This document shows, one piece after another, positions 35,141 to 44,304 of a stretch of 64,000 bases of DNA. Below the pieces are notes generated by a model that was not told the DNA's origin, searched no databases, and saw only the letters and a program-made list of their open reading frames with translations. The stretch lies in NCBI GenBank assembly GCA_028289405.1, contig JANQPP010000175.1, forward strand, positions 1-64,000, written 5' to 3'. The translations under genes and the position numbers were made by a program. The first letter of the stretch is position 1, and every line of letters starts with the position of its first letter. This DNA comes from Pirellulales bacterium. Its GTDB lineage: Bacteria; Planctomycetota; Planctomycetia; Pirellulales; JANQPP01.

Positions 35141-36271
35141 ATGGACTCTTCCACCAGCCTTTCCGAGAAAACCGGAAAATCCGGACCTGCATCTCCACTC
35201 GCTGATGGCTCGGAATTCGAGGATCTCGGCTCCGTGGCGACCTGCGAAAACTGCGGAAAACCGCAAAAAGAAAGTTCGCAAGCCTGGTGCCCCCACTGCG
35301 GCTACTACCCTCTCCTGGGAAAATGCGTGGAATTGAACCCCTGGGATCAGGAAGACCACGTACCGGAAGAAGAGGAAGAAGCGGAGGTCAACCCTTGGTT
35401 GTTCATGTACCGCTCGATCCCTCGCTGGGGTTGGGTGCTCGCTGGTGGAATCTTGGTGCTTTTGCTGGTCAGCGTTTATGCCCGGGTACTCATCCCCACG
35501 GGCAGTTCGATTCATCGGATCTGGGGCTGCACCCAATTGGGAATCGGTTTCTTGGCCTTCGCGGCAACGCACATCGTGGCCTACGTGCTGTCGATGATGG
35601 ATTCCGACAATTTCAACCTGCTCGATATTTTCCTGCGACCGATCGCGGTTTGGGGTTCCATTATTTCGCGTCTGCCCGGCACCGAGGCGCTGGTTTATGT
35701 GGGCGGATGGGGATTGGCCGCTTCGCTGCTAGCGGTTCTTGTGGTGGGAGGGCAGCCATATGACCGGTTATGGGATTGGGGGATCAAGGAACGTGCCAAG
35801 CTGAACCTGGTCCATGCCATCACGGAGAACGCGCCTCCAGGCGAAGAAATGGACATGGAAGACGCCTTAAAGGATTTCGCCGGCGAGGCGGGCATCAACG
35901 ACCTCGAAGGAAAGAAGAATCTCCCACAGCAGCCCGAGCGGAACAAACGGGTCGATTGTCTGATCATCGGCTATGTGCCAATAAACCGCGACAAAACCGA
36001 CATTCGCGAACTTCTCGTGGCCACCGATGTCCGCAGCACGCTCCAGTACGTGGGCTTGGTTTCCACCAGTTCAATTCCCATCAGCAAGCGCATCGAACTG
36101 CTGCAAAAGATGCGAGATCTGGAGACGGACCGGCCGATTGTGCCGTGCGAGGTGGCGGCGAAGTGGCTCCGCCCGAAACTCTTGTGCCGCATCAAATTCG
36201 TGGAATGGAACAGCCGCGAGCAATTGGAATTGCCGCTGTTCGACACCATGCTGGCCGAGTTTGAGCCGTAA
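35141..36271 (+). CDS. Zinc-ribbon membrane protein of unknown function
   Basis: 376 residues from the ATG at 35141. Four cysteines (35, 38, 50, 53) in two CxxC pairs form a zinc-ribbon; an acidic segment (EEEEEAEVN) and then three to four hydrophobic helices follow (VLAGGILVLLLVSVYARVL, LGIGFLAFAATHIVAYVLS, LAASLLAVLVVGG). The C-terminal 130 residues are soluble (KRVDCLIIGYVPIN, RIELLQKMRDLETDRP). I do not recognise the family. It may belong to a planctomycete-specific group. It lies 86 bases before aat on the same strand. Confidence 0.7.
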   Translation: MDSSTSLSEKTGKSGPASPLADGSEFEDLGSVATCENCGKPQKESSQAWCPHCGYYPLLGKCVELNPWDQEDHVPEEEEEAEVNPWLFMYRSIPRWGWVLAGGILVLLLVSVYARVLIPTGSSIHRIWGCTQLGIGFLAFAATHIVAYVLSMMDSDNFNLLDIFLRPIAVWGSIISRLPGTEALVYVGGWGLAASLLAVLVVGGQPYDRLWDWGIKERAKLNLVHAITENAPPGEEMDMEDALKDFAGEAGINDLEGKKNLPQQPERNKRVDCLIIGYVPINRDKTDIRELLVATDVRSTLQYVGLVSTSSIPISKRIELLQKMRDLETDRPIVPCEVAAKWLRPKLLCRIKFVEWNSREQLELPLFDTMLAEFEP

Positions 36272-36357
36272 TGTTACCGTGAGTAGGGATAGCCATGGGC
36301 AATGGCGCGCCATGAAATCCCGAAGCTCCGGTACATGAAGATCGCTCGCGAAAGCAA

Positions 36358-37095
36358 ATGTCGGAAGGCCAGACCACGGCGCGAGTATTGGACGAGACAG
36401 GCTCATCCTATTTTCCGCCCCCCACGGAGACCGCCGAGGACGGGCTGCTCGTGATCGGCGGGGAGCTCTCCGTTCCCTGGCTGTTGGATGCCTACCGGCA
36501 CGGCATTTTTCCCTGGCCTATCGTCGAAGAAGACCGCTTCATCGCTTGGTGGTCGCCCGATCCGCGAGGCATCCTCCGCCTGGACCGCTTTCATGCCAGC
36601 CGCCGGCTGCGACGTACCTGCCGTGCGGGCCGCTTTGAGGTTACTTGCAATCAAGATTTTCAAGGAGTGATCCAGGGTTGCGCGATGGCCCCCGACCGGC
36701 GAGGCATGACCTGGATTACGCCCGGAATCATTCGGGGATTCACGGCTTTGCACGAGGCAGGCTTCGCGCATAGCGTGGAAGTTTGGCGAGACGGGAAATT
36801 GGTTGGCGGAATCTATGGCATCGCGATTGGAGGATTCTTCGCCGGAGAATCAATGTTTCACCTCATGCCGAATGCCTCCAAGGTGGCCTGGGCATTTTTG
36901 GTGCAGCATCTCCGCCGTCAAGGATTCACCTGGATGGATATCCAACAAGTCACGCCGCATACGGCCCGCATGGGCGCGGAAGATATTTCCCGTGATGCGT
37001 ATCTGGAGGACTTATCCCAAGCCCTGAAAGGCGAAGTCGAATTCCGTCCGCAGGCATTTCAAGGGACATGGTGCCCGGAATGTTGGGAAGTTTGA
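36358..37095 (+). CDS. aat: Leucyl/phenylalanyl-tRNA-protein transferase
   Basis: 245 residues, full length. Family blocks are FPPPTETAEDGLLVIGGELS, LLDAYRHGIFPWP, WWSPDPRGIL, FHASRRLRR, GLAVxxG-type SVEVWRDGKLVGGIYGIAIGGFFAGESMF, FTWMDIQQVTPH and a closing FRPQAFQGTW. Cytoplasmic enzyme of the N-end rule: it adds Leu or Phe from aminoacyl-tRNA to N-terminal Lys/Arg of proteins for ClpS/ClpAP degradation. Convergent with the ROK gene. Confidence 0.95.
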   Translation: MSEGQTTARVLDETGSSYFPPPTETAEDGLLVIGGELSVPWLLDAYRHGIFPWPIVEEDRFIAWWSPDPRGILRLDRFHASRRLRRTCRAGRFEVTCNQDFQGVIQGCAMAPDRRGMTWITPGIIRGFTALHEAGFAHSVEVWRDGKLVGGIYGIAIGGFFAGESMFHLMPNASKVAWAFLVQHLRRQGFTWMDIQQVTPHTARMGAEDISRDAYLEDLSQALKGEVEFRPQAFQGTWCPECWEV

Positions 37096-37120
37096 TGCGG
37101 TCGCCGAGTCCTACCGCCGT

Positions 37121-38062
37121 TTAGTTGGATTCCGCCAGCGCCACCGCTCCATGCAGCACGACTTCTTCCCCCAACATGGCGGGCAGCAATTCGAATGTGT
37201 CTCGCAAGGGTGGAAACGCGTAGATTTCCACGAAGCGGCGTAAAGGTGTCCAAAACCATTCTTCCGGCAGCAGGCTCACTCCGCCGCCAACCACGACCGC
37301 TTGCGGAGCCAACAACGTCGCCATTTGGGCGATGGCCCAGCCAAGCGTTCGTGTACCTTGGGTCAAAATTTCTTGTGCGAGTGAGTTGCCGTCATGCGCC
37401 GCTTGGCCGATGAGCTTCGCGTTGAGGCGGTCCATTTCACCGTCCGCGCGATCGAGCAGGTCCTGGGCTTCATGAGATTTGGGCGTCTGCTGAAGACGTT
37501 GCCGCGCTTGGGCGGCGATTCCCCAACCGCTCGCTTGGGCTTCGACAATTCGTTCGGGCGTGTCCGCGTCGAGCCCGGGACGCAGATGGCCGATTTCCGC
37601 GGCGGCGATTCCCTCACCAGGATAGATCTTTCCATCGAGGATGAACCCACCTCCGATGCCGGTCCCCACGGTGACATAAAATACGCGGGAACATCCTTTG
37701 CCCGCTCCGTGTAAGGCTTCGGCCAATCCGGCTACGTCACAGTCGTTGGCGGCCACGCAGGGGAGGCTGAACCTCTCTTGGCACCAAGCGGTCAAAGGGA
37801 AGTCTTCCCAGCCCGCTACATGGTGGCTTTTCGCACAGCGGCCCGTTCGTGAGTTGATTGGTCCTCCGAAACCGACGCCCATCCGCCGAACCAAGAACCG
37901 CCGTAGTAACTTGGGAACACGCCGCGACAATTCCGTGCGAATTCCCTCCGCTCCCAACGCGGACTCCACAGACCAGCGGTCGATTTCGGCGAAAGTAGTT
38001 CCGGCACGCTCGGCAACCCCGGCTTGAATCTTCGTGCCACCGATTTCAATGCCCAGGTACAT
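37121..38062 (-). CDS. ROK-family sugar kinase lacking the zinc motif
   Basis: 313 residues from the Met at 38062 (MYLGIEIGGTKIQ); a longer frame begins at 38086. IEIGGTK is the phosphate-binding start, CVAANDCDVAGLAE holds the catalytic Asp, and VTVGTGIGGGFI is the second phosphate loop. The usual ROK zinc-binding motif (CxCGxxGC, after a GH pair) is absent: EIGHLRP is followed directly by ERIVEAQASGWG. So substrate specificity cannot be guessed from it. Just downstream of the SIS gene on the same strand (33 bases), suggesting a shared sugar pathway. Confidence 0.85.
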   Translation of the reverse strand: MYLGIEIGGTKIQAGVAERAGTTFAEIDRWSVESALGAEGIRTELSRRVPKLLRRFLVRRMGVGFGGPINSRTGRCAKSHHVAGWEDFPLTAWCQERFSLPCVAANDCDVAGLAEALHGAGKGCSRVFYVTVGTGIGGGFILDGKIYPGEGIAAAEIGHLRPGLDADTPERIVEAQASGWGIAAQARQRLQQTPKSHEAQDLLDRADGEMDRLNAKLIGQAAHDGNSLAQEILTQGTRTLGWAIAQMATLLAPQAVVVGGGVSLLPEEWFWTPLRRFVEIYAFPPLRDTFELLPAMLGEEVVLHGAVALAESN

Positions 38063-38095
38063 GTATTCGCCGACAAGAGTTTTCACCCATGGTGC

Positions 38096-38719
38096 CTACG
38101 CCACGACGGCTCCGTTGGCGTACCGTCCCTCTCGATTGATCCGAGCAAAGACATCATTCAACACCCAATGAAACAGGCAGAGATGAATGCTTTCCACCAT
38201 TCCCATGTCATCCAGAGGCACATGCAGACCGGCCTGCTGGATCTGTTTCAGTTTGCCCCCATTGAAACCGGTCAATCCGAAGGTCGTGAGCCCGTGTCGA
38301 TTCGCCCAATCCACAGCCTTGAGAACGTTGGGGCTGTTTCCGGAACCACTGATCGCGATCACCAAATCCCCCGCTTGCCCGTAGTTCATCAGTTGCTGCA
38401 CGAAGATTTGGTCGTAACCCACGTCATTGCCCAAGGCCAAGATCCAGCCTTGATTGTCGGTCAGGCTGAGAATTTTCAGACGTTTTTTGGTTTCGTCTTG
38501 CAAATCGGCTTCCCGCAGCGAGCTTTTGCCCAGATCCTCGCTGAAATGGCTGGCCGTAGTGCCGGAACCTCCGTTGCCAAAGACGTAAACGAATTTTTCC
38601 TGTTCCCACGCTTGAAAGATCAAATCGGCCCAACGGCGCATGTCTTCTTGGTCGATGCGGTCGAGTTCTCGTTTCAAGCGGTCGATATACTCGCCGGCGG
38701 CTAACGTCGCTCCGAGCAT
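38096..38719 (-). CDS. SIS-domain protein, GmhA-like phosphosugar isomerase
   Basis: 207 residues from the Met at 38719 (MLGATLAAGEYIDRL). A longer frame runs to 39154 but that part is antisense to the next gene. FGNGGSGTTASHFSEDL and ISGSGNSPNVL are SIS sugar-phosphate-binding loops; VESIHLCLFHW near the end resembles the catalytic E/QxxH-H region of GmhA, sedoheptulose-7-phosphate isomerase. Pairing with the ROK kinase is compatible with heptose or other phosphosugar metabolism. Cytoplasmic. Confidence 0.82.
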   Translation of the reverse strand: MLGATLAAGEYIDRLKRELDRIDQEDMRRWADLIFQAWEQEKFVYVFGNGGSGTTASHFSEDLGKSSLREADLQDETKKRLKILSLTDNQGWILALGNDVGYDQIFVQQLMNYGQAGDLVIAISGSGNSPNVLKAVDWANRHGLTTFGLTGFNGGKLKQIQQAGLHVPLDDMGMVESIHLCLFHWVLNDVFARINREGRYANGAVVA

Positions 38720-38914
38720 GGTCGGCGTTCTCCTGGAATGGGCTTCGAAATTCTTGTTGGTACCTACTATCCCGGCCCCCAGGTTCACTGTCAAATGTCT
38801 GTCGCCAATGGCGAGGGCAGGGAGCTCTCGCCGCTGCCGTCGGTCGACAGATGCCGGCCATACCGCAAGAATATCACTATCCATCTTACGAAATCTGGGT
38901 CTGGAGGAGTTACC

Positions 38915-39223
38915 GTGGCGGTGCTCTTGGAATTCAGCATGTCCCCGCTGGGCAAAGGGGAGAGCGTCGGCGATTATGTGGCCCGCAGTCTGGACATCAT
39001 CGACCAAAGCGGCCTCGATTACCGTCTGCACGCGATGGGAACCATCATCGAAGGAGAAATCGATGAAGTACTCACCGTCTTGAAATCCTGTTTCGAGACC
39101 ATGTCCCAGGATTGCCCACGCATCACTTGCACCGCCAAACTCGACTATCGCCAAGGGGCGACGGGACGCTTAGAAAGTAAAGTCGCCAGCGTGGAACACA
39201 AGTTGGGCCGCACATTGAAATAA
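38915..39223 (+). CDS. MTH1187/YqgV-type thiamine-binding-like protein
   Basis: 102 residues, the family length. VAVLLEFSMSPLGKGESVGDYVARSLDII is the classical start, then YRLHAMGTIIEGEIDEV. The GTG at 38915 with GGAGGAG seven bases upstream is the start; longer upstream frames lack homology. Members bind thiamine or related ligands in some archaea and bacteria; role here unproven. Divergent from the SIS gene, and 62 bases before a flavin reductase gene. Confidence 0.88.
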   Translation: MAVLLEFSMSPLGKGESVGDYVARSLDIIDQSGLDYRLHAMGTIIEGEIDEVLTVLKSCFETMSQDCPRITCTAKLDYRQGATGRLESKVASVEHKLGRTLK

Positions 39224-39285
39224 CCGGGCATGAACCCTTTCCTGGTCCATCCAAAATCTTCGAAGCCCTTATTTATTGAAAATTC

Positions 39286-39783
39286 ATGAGCACGATGAGT
39301 GAAAAAGTGACCAATGGCCCAGCCTGGGCCCAGCCCTTGGGCCGCGTACCGAGCGGAATCTTCATCCTCACCATTCGCCAAGGCGAGCAGGAAACAGGCA
39401 TGCTGGCGAGTTGGGTCATGCAGGCCGGTTTCGATCCCCCGGCAGTCAGCGTGGCGGTAAAGCATGGCCGTTATGTCGAGGACTGGTTGGCCGCAGGCGT
39501 GCCGTTCGTACTCAATTTGGTTCCCGAAAGCGACAAGACACTGCTGAAACACTTCGGCAAAGGTTTCACGCCCGACGAGCCAGCGTTCGAGGGGCAAGCC
39601 ATTTCCCGCACGGAGTCGGGAGTGCCGGTCTTGCTCACCGCGATGGGGCATTTGGAGTGCACTCCTCAAACCCATGTCGATGCCGGAGACCATCGTCTTT
39701 TCGTGGCCCACGTCCAGGGGGGAAGCCTCTCACAAGACGTAACGCCCATGGTGCATATCCGCAAAAACGGGCTCAATTATTGA
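39286..39783 (+). CDS. Flavin reductase family protein
   Basis: 165 residues, FMN-binding split-barrel. LGRVPSGIFILTI starts the barrel, GMLASWVMQAGFDPPAVSVAVKHGRY is the flavin-binding block and HRLFVAHVQGG is the final conserved strand. It reduces flavin with NAD(P)H for a partner oxygenase or oxidises an unknown electron donor. In cyanobacterial and planctomycete relatives this fold occurs fused to flavodiiron proteins, but here it is alone. Start may also be the Met at 39295. Confidence 0.88.
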   Translation: MSTMSEKVTNGPAWAQPLGRVPSGIFILTIRQGEQETGMLASWVMQAGFDPPAVSVAVKHGRYVEDWLAAGVPFVLNLVPESDKTLLKHFGKGFTPDEPAFEGQAISRTESGVPVLLTAMGHLECTPQTHVDAGDHRLFVAHVQGGSLSQDVTPMVHIRKNGLNY

Positions 39784-39830
39784 ACGAGGGACCGAGCCAC
39801 CGCTCAAAAACGAGTGCCTCTCCCGACGTA

Positions 39831-41111
39831 TTAGGCCGCGCGACGCGGAGGGGCTTCCCGTGCATAAAGCACGACCATGACTGTTAGGGCCAACGTCATG
39901 GAGACGAACATCACGGGATAAGGGGGCCAGCCTTGGCTTTGAGCAAAGGTGACAATCGCGCCCGCCGCCGGCGCACCGACCAAAATTCCCAGATCGACGG
40001 TTCCCAGGATCAGCGTGGTTCCTATTCCCCGGTATCGATCAGGAAAAGTGCGACTCCCCTCGGCGATCACGGTGGGGAAGAGAAAGGCGTGGGCAGAACC
40101 CATCAGTGCCGCGGGAAAAGCCAGTTGCCATTCCACTTCCACGGCGAGGAATGCCAACAGTCCGAGCATCATGAATCCAAAACCGGCGAGAATGAAAGGC
40201 CGGTTTCCGTACCGAGTCGGCCAATTCCGCATCGAAATCCGCACCACGAATGCCGTGGGCGCGTAAACCACGAAGAACACGGCGATCTTGTGAATCTCGA
40301 GCGAGGCCGCGAACGTTCTCAGAAACGTCTGGGGCAGACCTACACCGATGCCCATCGCGGCGCCGGCCAATAAGATCATTCCCGGACGGTAACGCCGCAA
40401 AATGCCAAGCAATGGGGGGACACGTCGCCGCGATCGACGAACTGGTTCGCCTCGGGTGGCGAAATGGGCCGCGACGAGCGATATCACGCCGAACACCCCC
40501 GCCCCCAGGAACATCCGCAGGATATCCGGAAAACCGACGGGGGGTTCGCTAACCAGGTAGTCGCCAAGAGTAGGGCCCACGATCATACCCACGAATCCAG
40601 AAGATCCTAGCACGGCGAGCATTTCCGACATCCGCCTGGGCGGTACGCGCAAGGACATGGCGGTGATCGTGGCGCCCAGCGCGCCGGCCAAACTCGTGCT
40701 GTAAATGATTCGCAACAAGTAAACGCTTACCCCATGGCTGTCGGTCAGCAGCAGATGGGGTGGCAGAGAGCCGACATAAATCAACAAGGAAATAAGCCAA
40801 ATGCGGCGGGATCCGTATTGGTCAATCGCCACGCCCTGAAAAATCCGCATTCCCAGGCTTCCTACCATTCCCAGGCCCACTATGGCCCCCAGTTCGTATT
40901 CGCTTCCGTCCAAATAGGCGATAAAGTCCGCGAAACGAAAGAGGATGCTGTGCGAGATCACGATCGCCGTATTGGCCACATAGGCGGACCAAAATGGGAA
41001 TCCGTAGGCGGAATCGGACGGAGCGTGGCGGGGTCCAGCCGCCTCTCGTGGACTCGATGGGAACGCCTCGTCCACGACCCCTGAGGGTGGCGAGGCGGTA
41101 GTGGTTGGCAT
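39831..41111 (-). CDS. MFS transporter
   Basis: 426 residues, about 12 membrane helices. The start at 41111 (MPTTTASPP) has AGGA 8 bases upstream. The GMVGSLGMRIFQGVAIDQYGSRR segment is the loop 2-3 signature of major facilitator carriers, and GSSGFVGMIVGPTLGDYLV is the sixth-helix block. MFS exporters of this kind move small molecules across the inner membrane with proton gradient. Substrate unknown. The first 50 residues are proline-rich and cytoplasmic. Confidence 0.88.
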   Translation of the reverse strand: MPTTTASPPSGVVDEAFPSSPREAAGPRHAPSDSAYGFPFWSAYVANTAIVISHSILFRFADFIAYLDGSEYELGAIVGLGMVGSLGMRIFQGVAIDQYGSRRIWLISLLIYVGSLPPHLLLTDSHGVSVYLLRIIYSTSLAGALGATITAMSLRVPPRRMSEMLAVLGSSGFVGMIVGPTLGDYLVSEPPVGFPDILRMFLGAGVFGVISLVAAHFATRGEPVRRSRRRVPPLLGILRRYRPGMILLAGAAMGIGVGLPQTFLRTFAASLEIHKIAVFFVVYAPTAFVVRISMRNWPTRYGNRPFILAGFGFMMLGLLAFLAVEVEWQLAFPAALMGSAHAFLFPTVIAEGSRTFPDRYRGIGTTLILGTVDLGILVGAPAAGAIVTFAQSQGWPPYPVMFVSMTLALTVMVVLYAREAPPRRAA

Positions 41112-41446
41112 GCAGTCTTCCTGTTCCCGGTGTCGGTAGGCGATCAAAAGATGGATTATAACGATGGGGCCGATTTCCCGGAGGGCCAATCCACCAGCAG
41201 TGGCGCCAGATCATCCGTGCGATTTTCACTTGAGGCCCCATACGGGTATCAGGACACGGTGCACCGGCCCGAGTTCGGACCCTGCATAGCAAGGCAGCGG
41301 GCTAGAATAGATAAAGTGGGAAGATATTTCAAAACCGCTGCTTGTGCCGCTTCATCGAACCTTGGCTCGGAAACCTGGCCCTTGAATGCCATGGCATTGT
41401 CGTCTCGTGCAGGCCGCAATATGAGAATTTTGGGAGGCATCCGCGG

Positions 41447-42289
41447 ATGAATGCCGTTACAATGGGGAACCTCGGCAACCCGCCATTTACGTTCCCTCAA
41501 GTTGTTGTCGCCGATTCCCAGGTTGCTTGCGTGGAAAAAACGCTGGTCCTACTCGCGACGTACAACGAAGTGGAAAACCTTCCCACTTTGCTGCCGGAAA
41601 TCTTTCGGTACGCGCCGGATGTCGACATCTTAGTCGTGGACGATGGCTCGCCAGATGGTACGGGCCAGTGGTGCGATGAAGAGGCGGAAAAAAACCCTCG
41701 CGTCTCTTGCCTGCATCGTGCCGGCAAGTTGGGCCTCGGTTCCGCTATCGCCTGCGGCATGCGGCACGCGATCGAGCAGGGTTACACCTACGTGATCAAT
41801 ATGGACGCTGATCTCAGCCACCAACCTGAGCATCTGCCCGCATTGCGAGAAGCGATGGGAACACCAGAGGATCCCCAGGCGGATGTTGTGGTCGGCTCGC
41901 GGTACGTGGCCGGCGGAAAACTTCGCGGCTGGCCATTGAGCCGATTGGTCATGAGCCGCGCGGTGAACCTCTCCATGCGGACGCTATTGGGCTTGCCTGT
42001 GCGGGATTGCAGCGGCTCGTACCGCTGTTACCGCATGTCCGTGCTAAAAGATCTCGATTTCGATGCACTGCACTCCCAGGGATATTCGTTCTTGGAAGAA
42101 GTTCTATGGCATCTGCATCAACGTGGGGCTGTCATCAAGGAAACCCCGATTACCTTCGTGGATCGCCGGCAAGGGGAATCGAAGGTTAACGCGGGGGAAG
42201 TCCGAGAGATGATCGGCATGCTCTGGCAGCTCTGTGGCCAGAAACGCCGTGCCCGGCGTTCCACCAGTGCGAGCCGCACGTTCGTATAG
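41447..42289 (+). CDS. Polyprenol-phosphate mannosyltransferase-like GT2 enzyme
   Basis: 280 residues from the ATG at 41447, with GGGAGG about ten bases upstream. GT2 fold: LLATYNEVENLPTLLPEI, VVDDGSPDGTG (nucleotide-binding Asp pair), KLGLGSAIACGMRHA and NMDADLSHQPEHLPAL (DxD metal motif), then GSRYVAGG and a C-terminal CSGSYRCYR. These are features of dolichol/polyprenol-phosphate mannose synthases without a membrane anchor. It makes a lipid-linked sugar used by GT-C enzymes, and such an enzyme is 142 bases downstream. Confidence 0.9.
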   Translation: MNAVTMGNLGNPPFTFPQVVVADSQVACVEKTLVLLATYNEVENLPTLLPEIFRYAPDVDILVVDDGSPDGTGQWCDEEAEKNPRVSCLHRAGKLGLGSAIACGMRHAIEQGYTYVINMDADLSHQPEHLPALREAMGTPEDPQADVVVGSRYVAGGKLRGWPLSRLVMSRAVNLSMRTLLGLPVRDCSGSYRCYRMSVLKDLDFDALHSQGYSFLEEVLWHLHQRGAVIKETPITFVDRRQGESKVNAGEVREMIGMLWQLCGQKRRARRSTSASRTFV

Positions 42290-42431
42290 TGTCCATGGCG
42301 TTGTGAATCACGCTTCGAAACAGCGCAAATATGCACCACAAAGGCTAGACGCTTTCTAGCGGACCGTCCGACTCCCACAGTCCGCAGGATGCGGCTCGGA
42401 GAAATGGCAGGGGCCACGCCTCGCTTTTTGG

Positions 42432-44126
42432 ATGACGAACCGATTCATGATTGCACGGAAGCAAACACCACTACCTTCCTCGCTTGGTGAAAGCACTGCT
42501 TGCCAAGATGCTGGGGAAGCAATTCCTTGGCCACGGCATGTGCTGACATGGCTGCTCGTGGCGACGCTCGCGCTAGGGGTGCTCACGCGCGCGGTACGTT
42601 ATCTGCCTGCTTGGCCAGTCTGGGGAGACGAGGCGGCCCTCGCGATTAACATTTTTGAGCGTGACTATGGCGAATTGACGCAACCGCTGGACAACAATCA
42701 GATCGCGCCCGTCGGCTTCTTGTGGGCGACCAAGTGGGCCACGCAATGCCTGGGATTTCACGAGTGGAGCCTGCGGCTGTTTTCCTTCACGGTCTCGCTC
42801 GCGGCCCTGTTCCTGATGGTGCCCCTGGCCAGGAGGTGCGCGCCGGGGATCGCCTTCCCCCTGGCTGTGGGAATTTTCGCCGTCTCGCACTATCTGGCGC
42901 GGTACGCGGCGGAGATCAAGCAGTATGCGGGCGAGATGTTCTGCTCCACGTTGTTAGTTTCCCTCGCCCTGGGCGCGGCGCGGCTCCGGCCTGCCGCCGC
43001 GTGGGGGTTGCTGCTGTTCGTGCCACTGGCCCTGCTCTGCGCGTTGCCGGCCGTATTCGTCGCCGGTGGAATCAGCCTAGCGCTGCTGACGGTGGTTTGG
43101 CGACATCGCTCGGCGGCCTGGTGGTGTTGGTGGATCGCCTACAATCTGGCGGTGGGCTCGACGTTTCTCACGGTCTATTGGTTTTTGCTGCGCCCTCACT
43201 TGGCCACGCATGCCAGCGTGATGACCGATCACTGGATCGATGCCTTGCCTCCCATTGATTCTGTCTTGGCGTTTGCCGTGTGGCTGTCCCGCGTGGCGAC
43301 GGGCGCCATCTTTGCCCATCCGTTTGGTGGAATCAATTACGGAAGCTTGCCTTGGGGCATACTCTTTTTGGTCGGGCTTATCGTCATGTGGCGACGCGGC
43401 CAGCATGCCTATCTGCGGCTTGTCGCGGGAACCTTCTTCCTCGCGCTGATCGCGGCGCTTCTGCATAAGTACCCTCTCGGCGGGCACGCGCGGCTGGTCT
43501 TGTACTTGACGCCCCTGGTCACGATTCCCATCGCGGTCGGGTTTGCGGCATTGCTCACCTGGCGGGTCCAGAACGGGGTCGTCCTGCGGCGACGGACCTC
43601 GGCCGCGCTCGTGTTCCTGTTGCTGTGTGGAATCGGGAACATCGTCAAGGACCTGATGCAACCGTATGCCAACACGCACTCGATCAAAATGCAATCGTTC
43701 GCGAAATGGTTTTGGAGCGACTATACGGACACCGCGCCGGGCGCGATCGCCTGCGTCTCTCAGGAAGGGAAACCATTTTCGGCGTACGAGTTTCTGCCGC
43801 CGCGCGAGTTCGATTACTTGCTGGCCCGCTATGCGCCGCATCGCGGCACGCGGGTCGATCCGCTGCCGAAAACGATCACGGAACCTACCGGACTGCTGCT
43901 TAGTGGCCTAGCGGATTACGGAGAATTCAATGCAGCCGTGGCCGATTGGCGGGCCAAACTACAATCGCGCTACGATGTTTTCCGCCACGACTCGTTCGTC
44001 ATCAACCGTGACGGCACGGAGGCGGCCCGCTATGAAGTGATCTGGATCCGCCCGACCGCCACACTGCGCCTCGCCGAACGCCCCGAGGCGTCCTCGCACC
44101 CATCCGCCATGACATCGGCGCATTGA
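42432..44126 (+). CDS. GT39/ArnT-type membrane glycosyltransferase
   Basis: 564 residues with 10-12 membrane helices. The WGDEAALAINIFERDY segment after the first helix (near residue 60) is the acidic first periplasmic loop of GT-C enzymes (Asp-Glu for catalysis). The C-terminal 130 residues are soluble and periplasmic. This family takes sugars from polyprenol-phosphate and passes them to proteins or glycolipids. The upstream polyprenol-phosphate mannose synthase-like gene is a sensible donor source. Acceptor unknown. Confidence 0.82.
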   Translation: MTNRFMIARKQTPLPSSLGESTACQDAGEAIPWPRHVLTWLLVATLALGVLTRAVRYLPAWPVWGDEAALAINIFERDYGELTQPLDNNQIAPVGFLWATKWATQCLGFHEWSLRLFSFTVSLAALFLMVPLARRCAPGIAFPLAVGIFAVSHYLARYAAEIKQYAGEMFCSTLLVSLALGAARLRPAAAWGLLLFVPLALLCALPAVFVAGGISLALLTVVWRHRSAAWWCWWIAYNLAVGSTFLTVYWFLLRPHLATHASVMTDHWIDALPPIDSVLAFAVWLSRVATGAIFAHPFGGINYGSLPWGILFLVGLIVMWRRGQHAYLRLVAGTFFLALIAALLHKYPLGGHARLVLYLTPLVTIPIAVGFAALLTWRVQNGVVLRRRTSAALVFLLLCGIGNIVKDLMQPYANTHSIKMQSFAKWFWSDYTDTAPGAIACVSQEGKPFSAYEFLPPREFDYLLARYAPHRGTRVDPLPKTITEPTGLLLSGLADYGEFNAAVADWRAKLQSRYDVFRHDSFVINRDGTEAARYEVIWIRPTATLRLAERPEASSHPSAMTSAH

Positions 44127-44304
44127 ACATGCGGGCGATGAAAGTCAGGGAAGTTGCACGAGTTCACCGCCGCACCGGTATGGAAATCTCCGGCAATCAT
44201 CCCGGGCCTTGTGTTCAACATTGGCCATGGACGGTTTGTTTTCACTAGCATTTTTTGTCATGCTTTTGAAACGGCTGGGTGTTCCTTGGCTGGAGGGTCA
44301 CAAA

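Noticed and set aside
38720-39154. N-terminal extension of the SIS gene
   Set aside because: The extension is antisense to the MTH1187-like gene and no SIS family protein has it; the Met at 38719 is used.
43077-43841. 254-residue minus-strand open frame
   Set aside because: Antisense to the GT-C gene, very Arg/Asp/Gln-rich.
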